A stretch of DNA of 6,621 nucleotides from Candidatus Zipacnadia bacterium. Its GTDB lineage: Bacteria > Armatimonadota > Zipacnadia > Zipacnadales > UBA5352. Each line of letters begins with the position of its first letter. Position 1 is the stretch's first letter. The position numbers and the translations under genes were made by a program. The notes below the pieces were generated by a model. It was given only the letters and a program-made list of their open reading frames with translations. It had not been told where the DNA came from and did no database searches. Below, piece by piece: positions 1-5,348 of the stretch. Location of the stretch: contig JALGUI010000358.1 of assembly GCA_029820915.1 (NCBI GenBank), positions 1-6,621 on the forward strand, in the 5' to 3' direction.

Positions 1-35
1 GTCGCCGTCATCCGCCCCGCTTCCCCTCTTTCGCC

Positions 36-111
36 GCCGTTGCCTTTGCCGTTTGTAGGACAGGCTTCCAGCCTGTCTGCCGTTCGTTGTCCGCGCGGCG
101 AAGGCAACGGC
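36..111. repeat. Nested palindromic element (15-bp outer stem with inner hairpin)
   Basis: The arms at 36-50 (GCCGTTGCCTTTGCC) and 97-111 (GGCGAAGGCAACGGC) pair over 15 positions, 14 Watson-Crick and one T-G wobble. Inside lies a perfect 8-bp hairpin, GACAGGCT (59-66), loop TCC, AGCCTGTC (70-77). It sits in non-coding DNA (1-285) with no convincing ORF. The nested shape suggests an interspersed palindromic repeat (REP/MITE-like) or a structured RNA. Only one full copy is visible, so its repeat nature is inferred. Similar short palindromes occur, as I recall, in Planctomycetota-like genomes. Confidence 0.6.
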
Positions 112-130
112 ACCCTCAACGGCATTCACA

Positions 131-152
131 GGTCCCGCCCCTGGGCGGGACC
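131..152. repeat. Perfect 10-bp inverted repeat
   Basis: GGTCCCGCCC (131-140) and GGGCGGGACC (143-152) are exact reverse complements separated by two bases. In RNA the innermost pairs would open to form a loop. No T-tract follows, so it is not a classical intrinsic terminator for an upstream gene, although a terminator role for a gene left of the window is possible. Confidence 0.6.
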
Positions 153-210
153 CTGCGGTTAGCGGCGAACGGCGCCTCCGGCTGTTGCCGTCGGTGGGAC
201 AGGCCACCCG

Positions 211-227
211 CCGACGCTTCGCGTCGG
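211..227. repeat. Hairpin with TTC loop
   Basis: CCGACGC (211-217), loop TTC, GCGTCGG (221-227) is a perfect 7-bp stem. It shares the core CGCTTCGCG with the hairpin at 3207-3223 on the other side of the plus-strand operon. A weaker GGTGG/CCACC stem (193-197 with 204-208) sits just before it. The function is unknown. Confidence 0.55.
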
Positions 228-250
228 GCCCGTCGCCGTTGTCGTCGCCT

Positions 251-262
251 ACTCGATCGAGT
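251..262. promoter_or_regulatory. 12-bp perfect palindrome upstream of the promoter
   Basis: ACTCGATCGAGT is its own reverse complement and ends 23 bp before the -35 hexamer of the operon promoter. A dimeric regulator could bind it, but only symmetry and position support that. Confidence 0.3.
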
Positions 263-285
263 CACACCTGAGATGCGCAGACCTC

Positions 286-314
286 TTGACATGTGCGGCC
301 AGGGCCATTAGGAT
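286..314 (+). promoter_or_regulatory. Sigma70-type promoter of the arsR-like operon
   Basis: A consensus -35 box TTGACA (286-291), a 17-bp spacer and a -10 box TAGGAT (309-314) lie directly in front of the repressor gene. Transcription would start near 321, about 10 bases before the ATG at 331. The first TTG of the longest reading frame is the -35 box itself, so it cannot be the start codon of a transcript made here. Confidence 0.7.
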
Positions 315-332
315 TCAAGCGATTACTGAAAT
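313..332. promoter_or_regulatory. Candidate ArsR-type operator over the transcription start
   Basis: An imperfect dyad, ATTnnAG-N6-CTnnAAT (313-319 with 326-332), also seen as TTCA/TGAA arms (314-317 and 327-330), spans the predicted transcription start just after the -10 box. ArsR/SmtB repressors often autoregulate by binding imperfect AT-rich dyads there. The symmetry is weak, so this is a position-based suggestion. Confidence 0.3.
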
Positions 333-621
333 GCTGGCCGGCCACCAGGGCGCGGGCAACGTAGAGGAGCTGTTCAAGGCCCTCGGCTCCGAGAGCCGTA
401 TCAGGATCGTGCGGGCCCTGCGGGACCGTGGCCTGTGTGTGGGCGCACTGGCGACTCGGCTGGAGATGACGCAGAGCGCCATCTCGCAGCACCTGCAGGT
501 GCTGCGGACAGCGGGCCTGGTCACCTCTGACAAGCGCGGCAGCTTCGTTCACTACAGCCTCAGTGAGGACGCCCTCGACAAGTGCCACGCGGCCCTCGAT
601 GACATCCTGGGCAGATCGTAG
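331..621 (+). CDS. ArsR/SmtB-family winged-helix repressor
   Basis: This 96-residue protein is a compact ArsR-family DNA-binding regulator. Residues 11-35 (VEELFKALGSESRIRIVRAL onward) match the family's N-terminal helices. The helix-turn-helix runs from about 36 to 60, with recognition helix QSAISQHLQVL (48-58), and the wing is DKRGSFVHYSL (67-77). One cysteine, C36 in LCVGAL, lies where ArsR metal sensors carry the ELCVCDL pair; the second cysteine of that pair is missing. C85 lies in the C-terminal helix. Thiol, metal or redox sensing is therefore possible but not shown. I chose the ATG at 331 because an in-frame TTG at 286 falls in the -35 box. No Shine-Dalgarno is visible, so translation may be nearly leaderless. 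It is first in a five-gene operon and probably represses it. Confidence 0.88.
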   Translation: MLAGHQGAGNVEELFKALGSESRIRIVRALRDRGLCVGALATRLEMTQSAISQHLQVLRTAGLVTSDKRGSFVHYSLSEDALDKCHAALDDILGRS

Positions 622-651
622 CATCAGCTACCCGTAGGAGGGAGACACGCC

Positions 652-786
652 ATGTGTGACCGCAAGTGCTGTCAGAAGCCGGAGGAGCTTGTCGGCGAGC
701 CCAAGGAGTGCTCGCCGGAGCAGATCAGGAAGTGCCACGGCGACGTCAAGGAGCACCCCTGCGAGGAGCAGAGCAACGATGACTGA
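652..786 (+). CDS. Small six-cysteine protein (44 aa), unknown function
   Basis: This short frame has a strong Shine-Dalgarno, AGGAGG at 636-641, ten bases before its ATG. It encodes 44 highly charged residues with cysteines at 2, 6, 7, 20, 28 and 37 and histidines at 29 and 35. It starts MCDRKCCQKPEEL and contains ECSPEQIRKCHGDVKEHPC (19-37). It has no signal peptide or membrane segment. Its stop overlaps the methyltransferase start by 8 bases, so the two are probably translationally coupled. I recall similar ECSPEQI-x2-CHGD peptides beside ArsR genes in anaerobes and methanogens, which I could not verify. Possible roles are a metal- or thiol-binding protein, a sensor partner of the repressor, or a substrate of the methyltransferase. 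The frame is secure; the function is not. Confidence 0.82.
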   Translation: MCDRKCCQKPEELVGEPKECSPEQIRKCHGDVKEHPCEEQSNDD

Positions 787-1459
787 GCCGAGCAGCGGTG
801 ACGACCGCCCGGAGGACTCAGGCGAGCACTCCCGGTCGGGGGCGCTCCCCGACTACTACCCGATGGTGGCTGCGGACGTGCTGCGCCTGTGCAGGCCGCG
901 CCACGACGGCCTCTGGGTGGACCTGGGCGCGGGGAAGGGGCAGGTTGCACTGGCGCTGGCCGAACAGTGCCACGCCGGTCTCGTGCTGGTGGACCCCAAT
1001 GCCGAGGCGGTCGGTGCCGCGGTACCGGATGCGGCCGCGAAGGGCCACGGGGGCCGGGTCGATGTGCTGTGCGGGCGGGCCGAGCAGTTGCCGCTGGCGG
1101 ATCGGTCCGTGGACCTGGTGGTCAGCCGCGGCTCGATCTACTTCTGGGATGACCAGCCGCGGGGTCTGGCTGAGGTCTACCGCGTTCTGCGCACGGGCGG
1201 CCAGGCGATGATTGGCGGAGGGTTGGGGCGCGACTACCCACCGTGGGCGCGCCAGGAGTTCATCCGTCGCCGCCACGAGGGCGTGCAGCGCAGGGGGCCG
1301 GAGGCGTACGAGCGTTTTCTGGGGCTGCGCAGCCCCGAGACGTTCCGCCGGTGGGCGAGTGAGGCCGGCCTGCCTCGCTTTGAGGTCATCGGCGAGGGCG
1401 GCCAGCCTCCGGATGATCCGCGGGCCGGCCTCGGCATCTGGTTGCGTTTCGGTCGATGA
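779..1459 (+). CDS. Class I SAM-dependent methyltransferase
   Basis: This 226-residue cytosolic enzyme has the Rossmann-like methyltransferase fold. Motif I is VDLGAGKG (47-54), the acidic residue that usually contacts the SAM ribose is D72 in VLVDPN, and the motif II/III region is ADRSVDLVVSRGSIYFW (107-123) followed by LAEVYRVLRTGGQAMIGGGLG (120-140). The methyl acceptor cannot be read from sequence. The cysteines (38, 64, 98) do not form the conserved triad of ArsM arsenite methyltransferases, so arsenic methylation is not supported. I start it at ATG 779, preceded by GAGGAG at 763-768; the longer in-frame opening from GTG 656 is the Cys-rich gene read out of frame. It overlaps that gene by 8 bases, and its stop falls within the ribosome binding site of the ABC ATPase. 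Confidence 0.87.
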   Translation: MTEPSSGDDRPEDSGEHSRSGALPDYYPMVAADVLRLCRPRHDGLWVDLGAGKGQVALALAEQCHAGLVLVDPNAEAVGAAVPDAAAKGHGGRVDVLCGRAEQLPLADRSVDLVVSRGSIYFWDDQPRGLAEVYRVLRTGGQAMIGGGLGRDYPPWARQEFIRRRHEGVQRRGPEAYERFLGLRSPETFRRWASEAGLPRFEVIGEGGQPPDDPRAGLGIWLRFGR

Positions 1460-1464
1460 GGAGG
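1459..1464 (+). promoter_or_regulatory. Shine-Dalgarno that sets the ABC ATPase start
   Basis: AGGAGG begins on the last base of the methyltransferase stop codon and lies six bases before ATG 1471. This favours 1471 over the in-frame ATG at 1456, which lies upstream of the site and overlaps the stop. Confidence 0.7.
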
Positions 1465-1470
1465 CACGCG

Positions 1471-2421
1471 ATGGACACGGTCATCAGGGTTGAGGGCCTC
1501 ACGATGTGCTACGGGGAGCACCTGGCTGTCGATCACATCGACTTCGAGGTGCATCGCGGCGAGGTGTTCGGCTTCCTGGGCCCCAATGGCGCCGGGAAGA
1601 CCACGACGCAGCGCTTGCTGACGGGTGTGTTGCCGCCGAGCGAGGGCAGCGCCTGGGTGCTCGACCACGACATGGCCACCGACCCGGTCGGGGCCAAGGA
1701 GCACGTGGGCGTCGTGCCGGAGGTCGCCAACCCGTATGCGGAGTTGTCCGGCTGGGACAACATGCTCTTTGTGGGCGAGCTCTACGGCCTCGCCGGCCGC
1801 ACCAGCAGGCGGCGGACGGAGGAGTTGCTCAAGGAGTTCGGGCTCTGGGAGCGGCGTGGTGACATCGCCAAGCGCTACTCAAAGGGCATGAGGCAGCGGC
1901 TGATACTGGCGATGGCGCTCACGCATGACCCGCAGGTGCTGTTCCTCGACGAGCCCACCGCGGGGCTGGACGTAGAGAGCCAGCGGATGATCCGGGGCAA
2001 GGTGCAGGAGCTGGCGGGGCAGGGCGTGGCGATCTTCTACACCACGCACAACATCGAAGAGGCCAACGTGCTGTGCGATCGGGTGGCGATCATCCGCCAG
2101 GGCCGCATCGTGGCGCTGGACACCCCCGAGCGGCTGAAGTCGGCGTTCACGCGGAGCCAGTCGGTGGAGGTCAGCTTCGGCGAGGCCGTCGAGGCCGAGC
2201 TGCTCAGTGGCCTGGCCGGTGTCACGCGCGTGGAGAAGCAGGGCGACAAGCTGCGGGTCTACACGACCTCGCCGGGGTCGGTGGCGATGCAGCTCACCGA
2301 CTTCGCGCGGGTGCGGCACATGGCGATCATCGGCGTCAACACGCTGGGCCCGAGCCTCGAGGATGTCTTCGTCACGCTGTCCGGCGTTGACGCGGGCCAT
2401 GAAGGGGATGTCGCCCGATGA
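1471..2421 (+). CDS. ABC transporter ATPase, DrrA-like (ABC-2 exporter)
   Basis: This 316-residue nucleotide-binding protein should power the permease encoded next to it. Walker A is GPNGAGKTT (37-45), the signature is YSKGMRQRL (136-144), Walker B is VLFLDE (156-161), the D-loop is AGLD (164-167) and the switch histidine is H193 in YTTHN. The C-terminal extension ends with TLGPSLEDVFVTLSG (291-305), a hallmark of DrrA/CcmA-like ATPases that pair with ABC-2 permeases in export of drugs, lipids or polysaccharides. The Q-loop position reads VVPEV (81-85), with glutamate in place of glutamine; I believe this occurs in part of the family. The start at 1471 follows an AGGAGG; ATG 1456 would add five residues. 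Its stop overlaps the permease start by four bases. Confidence 0.93.
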   Translation: MDTVIRVEGLTMCYGEHLAVDHIDFEVHRGEVFGFLGPNGAGKTTTQRLLTGVLPPSEGSAWVLDHDMATDPVGAKEHVGVVPEVANPYAELSGWDNMLFVGELYGLAGRTSRRRTEELLKEFGLWERRGDIAKRYSKGMRQRLILAMALTHDPQVLFLDEPTAGLDVESQRMIRGKVQELAGQGVAIFYTTHNIEEANVLCDRVAIIRQGRIVALDTPERLKSAFTRSQSVEVSFGEAVEAELLSGLAGVTRVEKQGDKLRVYTTSPGSVAMQLTDFARVRHMAIIGVNTLGPSLEDVFVTLSGVDAGHEGDVAR

Positions 2422-3161
2422 CAGCGCTGCGCAAGTCGTGGGCGGTCGCGAAGAAGAACGTCCGGATCTACTACCTCAGGGGACCGGTGCTGATCTTCGG
2501 CATTCTGTTCCCGGCCTTTCTGTTTCTGGCGTTCGCCATCGGCCGCAACGTGCCGCCTGAGAACCTGGTTCCGGGGCTGATCGGGATGTCGCTGTTCTTC
2601 ACCGCCTCGGCGATCACTCCGACGGTGCTGCCCTTCGAGACGCGGACGCGCACGCTGGAGCGGCTGCTCGCGGCGCCCGTGACGCTGCCGGTGCTGGTGG
2701 GCGGCGACGTGCTGGCGGCCTTCATGTTCGGCGTGTTCCTGTCGATGGTGCCTATTCTGCTCAGCTTTCTGGCGCTGGATGCGGCCTTGACTCACCCCCT
2801 GATGCTCGTGTTGGCGGTGGTACTGTCGGCGGTGTGCTTCGCCACGCTGGGGACACTGTTCTCGACCCCGCCGACGGATAACCCCTCGTCGATCATGACC
2901 CTCTCGAACCTGGTGCGGCTGCCGCTCATCTTCGTCAGCGGAGTGTTCCTGCCCATCAGCGAGATGCCCACCTGGGGCCAGTGGCTGTCGCGAGTGTCGC
3001 CGCTGACCTACACCACCGAGCTGGTGCGCCATGCCACCGGGCACAGCACGCACCTGGCGGCCTGGGCGTGCATCGCGGCCCTCGTCGGCTTCTCGCTGGC
3101 CTTCTGGTGGATCAGCCTGGCGCTGCACAGCCGCAACATGAGTCGGAGACTGTGGCTGTAA
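2418..3161 (+). CDS. ABC-2 type transporter permease
   Basis: This 247-residue inner-membrane protein has about six hydrophobic segments (roughly 22-41, 51-70, 93-118, 127-147, 163-180, 213-235). The cytoplasmic coupling stretch FETRTRTLERLLAAPVTLPV (73-92) matches the ABC-2 family E-x-R-x3-TLE-x2-L pattern. The region IFVSGVFLPISEMP (171-184), followed by WLSRVSPLTYTTELVR, is also typical. It would dimerise and pair with two copies of the ATPase encoded upstream, with which it shares an ATGA stop-start overlap. The length is normal for the family. Efflux is the likely direction, but the substrate is unknown; position behind an ArsR-like regulator, a Cys-rich protein and a methyltransferase suggests detoxification or export of a modified compound. 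It ends the operon. Confidence 0.92.
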   Translation: MTALRKSWAVAKKNVRIYYLRGPVLIFGILFPAFLFLAFAIGRNVPPENLVPGLIGMSLFFTASAITPTVLPFETRTRTLERLLAAPVTLPVLVGGDVLAAFMFGVFLSMVPILLSFLALDAALTHPLMLVLAVVLSAVCFATLGTLFSTPPTDNPSSIMTLSNLVRLPLIFVSGVFLPISEMPTWGQWLSRVSPLTYTTELVRHATGHSTHLAAWACIAALVGFSLAFWWISLALHSRNMSRRLWL

Positions 3162-3186
3162 GTGGCCCCAGGCACATCCGGCCCGG

Positions 3187-3244
3187 GCTGTTGGGAGGCA
3201 ACAGCAGCGGCGCTTCGCGCCGCCCCCGGCGGGGGCGCCGGGGG
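3187..3244. terminator. Three back-to-back hairpins between convergent operons
   Basis: Three perfect stems follow each other almost without spacing: GCTGTTG/CAACAGC (3187-3193 with 3199-3205, 5-base loop), GCGGCGC/GCGCCGC (3207-3213 with 3217-3223, TTC loop) and CCCCCGGC/GCCGGGGG (3223-3230 with 3237-3244, 6-base loop). They lie between the ends of two converging genes (3161 and 3261). No T-tract follows on either strand, so a classic intrinsic terminator is not certain. They could block transcription from both sides, protect 3' ends, or be a palindromic repeat insertion. Confidence 0.55.
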
Positions 3245-3260
3245 CACAACGACAACGTCT

Positions 3261-4691
3261 TCAGTACGCCCCGCTGCCGAAGAGAACCACGGGAAGCGTG
3301 CGTAGCAGGATCATCAGGTCCATCGACAGCGAGCGGTTGTTGATGTAGTAGAAGTCGTACTCGATGTTCTCGATGAGCGGCAGGTCCTTGCGGCCCACTA
3401 TCTGCCACAGGCCGGTCAGCCCCGGGCGCACCTGCAGCCGTAACCGCTGCCACGGCTGGTAGCGCTCGACGAGGAAGGGCATCTCCGGCCGCGGCCCCAC
3501 CAGGCTCATCTCCCCGCGCAGCACGTTGACGAGCTGCGGCAGCTCGTCCAGGCTGAAGACGAGCTGCGGCAGCTCGTCCAGGCTGAAGCGGCGCAGCCCG
3601 TGCCCGACCGGCGTGATGCGCTCGTCATCGTCGTCGGTGGGCGCGGGCGCGTACGGGTCGGCGTCCGGCCGCATGGTGCGGAACTTAAGCATGGTGAAGG
3701 GCTCGCCGTCGAGGCCGATGCGCTCCTGGCGGAAGACGGCGCTCGCACCCGTCTCCCGGCGGATCAGAGGCGGCACGATCAGCCACACCGGCAGTGTCAG
3801 CACGAGCAGCACGAGGCTGCCGATGACGTCCAGCCCGCGCTTGATCGCCTCCTGCCACCACGCGAAGCTCCGGCGGCCCAGCGGGACCACGGGCAGGTCG
3901 GCGAGGCCCGAGATCTCCATCGAGCCCGTGAGGAGCTGCAGCGGTCCGGCCACCAGGCTGAAGTGCACGGGCAACTCGCGGCACCGCGCAATGATCGCCA
4001 TGAGCCGGTCCACGTCCAGATCCGGGTTCGCCACCAGCACCTCGTCTATCTCGTGCTCCCCGAGGACCGCGGGCAGGTCGTCGAGCCGCCCCAGCACCGG
4101 CAGGCCGTTCACCGTCCGGGGCGCGGTGTCGGCGCACGCGAAGCCCACGAGCGTGTAGCCCAGCGAGTGGTAGCGGCGAATGCGCTCGGCGACGACCTGC
4201 CCGAGGTCGCCGCAGCCGACGATGACGGTGCGCGACTCGGCGGCCGGGCGGCCGAGGACCCGACGACGGTAGTACGCCAGCAGCGCCCGCTCGCACACCG
4301 CCAGTACCATGCCGCACAGCCAGAACAGGATGAGCATGGCGCGCGAGTAGTCCGTGCGTGACAAGAAGGAGGTCGCCGCGATGAGGATGGCCGCCACGGC
4401 CACCGCGCTCACGGTTGCCACCGCCTCGGCCAGCGGCGAGCGGAAGCGCCTCACCTCATAGAGGTCGCGGGCGAAGAAGGCGAGCAGCCACAGCACGACC
4501 ACGGCCGGCGCGGCCCGCGCGTACAGCTCAGGCGAGTGAGCGAGCGGCATGAGGATCGAGTGCGGGACGTGCAGGCGCACCACGTAGGCCGCGGTCATGG
4601 CCGCGAGGCACACGAGGGTGTCGCCGGCGACCAGCGCGGCCGTCATGCGTCGCTCGAAGGCCTGTCTGGGCGGAGCTGCGGTCGGGCTCAT
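3261..4691 (-). CDS. WbaP-type polyprenyl-phosphate sugar-phosphate transferase, with duplicated catalytic motif
   Basis: This 476-residue membrane enzyme should move a sugar phosphate from a nucleotide sugar onto undecaprenyl phosphate, the first step of exopolysaccharide or O-antigen assembly. N-terminal membrane segments lie near 17-39, 61-75, 88-108 and 117-138. A CoA-binding-like Rossmann region follows (TVIVGCGDLGQVV, 155-167). The transferase domain starts with a membrane helix (286-310) and has KFRTMRPD (336-343), NVLRGEMSLVGPRP (389-402) and VRPGLTGLWQ (421-430). The catalytic Asp-Glu motif appears twice, as FSLDELPQLV at 369-378 and 379-388, from an exact 30-bp tandem duplication. 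ATG 4691 starts a normal-length protein; the frame upstream of it overlaps the zinc-ribbon gene. Only 20 bases separate the two genes. Whether this copy is active is uncertain. Confidence 0.88.
   Translation of the reverse strand: MSPTAAPPRQAFERRMTAALVAGDTLVCLAAMTAAYVVRLHVPHSILMPLAHSPELYARAAPAVVVLWLLAFFARDLYEVRRFRSPLAEAVATVSAVAVAAILIAATSFLSRTDYSRAMLILFWLCGMVLAVCERALLAYYRRRVLGRPAAESRTVIVGCGDLGQVVAERIRRYHSLGYTLVGFACADTAPRTVNGLPVLGRLDDLPAVLGEHEIDEVLVANPDLDVDRLMAIIARCRELPVHFSLVAGPLQLLTGSMEISGLADLPVVPLGRRSFAWWQEAIKRGLDVIGSLVLLVLTLPVWLIVPPLIRRETGASAVFRQERIGLDGEPFTMLKFRTMRPDADPYAPAPTDDDDERITPVGHGLRRFSLDELPQLVFSLDELPQLVNVLRGEMSLVGPRPEMPFLVERYQPWQRLRLQVRPGLTGLWQIVGRKDLPLIENIEYDFYYINNRSLSMDLMILLRTLPVVLFGSGAY
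3528..3587 (-). repeat. Perfect 30-bp tandem duplication inside the sugar transferase
   Basis: Positions 3528-3557 and 3558-3587 are identical, and each encodes FSLDELPQLV on the minus strand. The unit contains the inverted repeat GAGCTG-CGG-CAGCTC (3531-3545), which may promote slippage. The duplication is in frame and adds ten residues at the active site. Confidence 0.95.
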
Positions 4692-4711
4692 TCGCCCCGT
4701 TCCCGTGGGAG

Positions 4712-5342
4712 CTATGTCGCCAGCGCCAGGACCCACCAGCACGCGACCAGCAGCGCCAGCCCGAGCACCGGGAAGCAGCCGGTCGTGGGTTGGACGACCC
4801 ACTCTCGGCCGAGCGTGACGTTGCGGAAGACGTTCTGCGCGCGGTCCTCGCGCTGCTGGATCAAGGCGAACTCGTCGCCCGGTCCGATCTCGATGTCTCG
4901 GTGTCCGACGAAGGTCAGCAGCGTCTGCTTCGGCTCTTCGGCGCAGGGCAGGTAGCGAAGCCGCCAACTGCGCACGCCGCTGCGCGGCGACGCCTCGCCG
5001 GCCGGGGTCGAGTCCAGGCGGCCGAGCACATAGAAGTACGCCCGGCGACACAGCGGGCAGTGCACCTCACCCTCGGGCCCGAGCGTCGTGAGCACGCGCA
5101 CCCGGCCGGCGCAGCCCGGGCGCGCGCACGGAAGCACCACCACCGCCTCGTCGGTCAGCAGACACGACGAAGCGCTCTCGGGCCGGCCCGGCGGCTCTTC
5201 GGCCCCGGCCTGCTCGTCGTCGGGCCGCACCTCGGCGGCCTTCCGGCCGCAGCCAATGCAGTAGGCGTCCGTCGGGAAGACCCTCGTGCCGCAATACCGG
5301 CAGTGCGTGCTCTCCGTCGCTATCTCCCCCTGGCGCGTCCAT
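4712..5342 (-). CDS. Double zinc-ribbon, C-terminally anchored membrane protein; probable frameshift near its start
   Basis: The intact frame from GTG 5230 encodes 172 residues: a zinc ribbon with C35, C40, C58 and C61 (C-x4-C-x17-C-x2-C), a middle domain rich in predicted beta strands (about 90-147) and one hydrophobic anchor (152-171). The same frame continues upstream into another zinc ribbon, CRYCGTRVFPTDAYCIGC (C-x2-C-x10-C-x2-C), but has no ATG, GTG or TTG there. An ATG at 5342, six bases after the previous gene's stop, lies one frame off. Removing one base from the five-G run at 5330-5326 joins them into a 209-residue protein starting MDAPGEIATESTHCRYC. I infer an assembly indel or a real frameshift; an unusual ATA start at 5323 is less likely. 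I recognise no family or function. Confidence 0.68.
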
Positions 5343-5348
5343 GCGAGC

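Noticed and set aside
87..311. Plus-strand frame of 74 codons in the upstream region
   Set aside because: The product is extremely Arg-rich and without domain features. It runs across the palindromes and over the operon promoter and has no ribosome binding site.
656..778. Longer N-terminus for the methyltransferase (GTG 656)
   Set aside because: The extra residues are Arg/Ser-rich and come from reading the Cys-rich gene in another frame. ATG 779 has its own GAGGAG and begins the plausible protein.
818..1276. Minus-strand frame opposite the methyltransferase
   Set aside because: It is antisense to a gene with clear SAM motifs and has His/Arg-rich composition without domain features.
779..1459. 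ArsM arsenite methyltransferase
   Set aside because: The ArsR neighbour suggests it, but the conserved ArsM cysteine pattern is absent, so only a general SAM methyltransferase is supported.
1456..1470. ATG 1456 as the ABC ATPase start
   Set aside because: It lies before the AGGAGG at 1459-1464, which is correctly spaced for ATG 1471. The family N-terminus starts near 1471.
4692..5051. 120-residue upstream extension of the sugar transferase
   Set aside because: It lies inside the zinc-ribbon gene in another frame, is Arg/Pro-rich, and makes the protein longer than the family norm.
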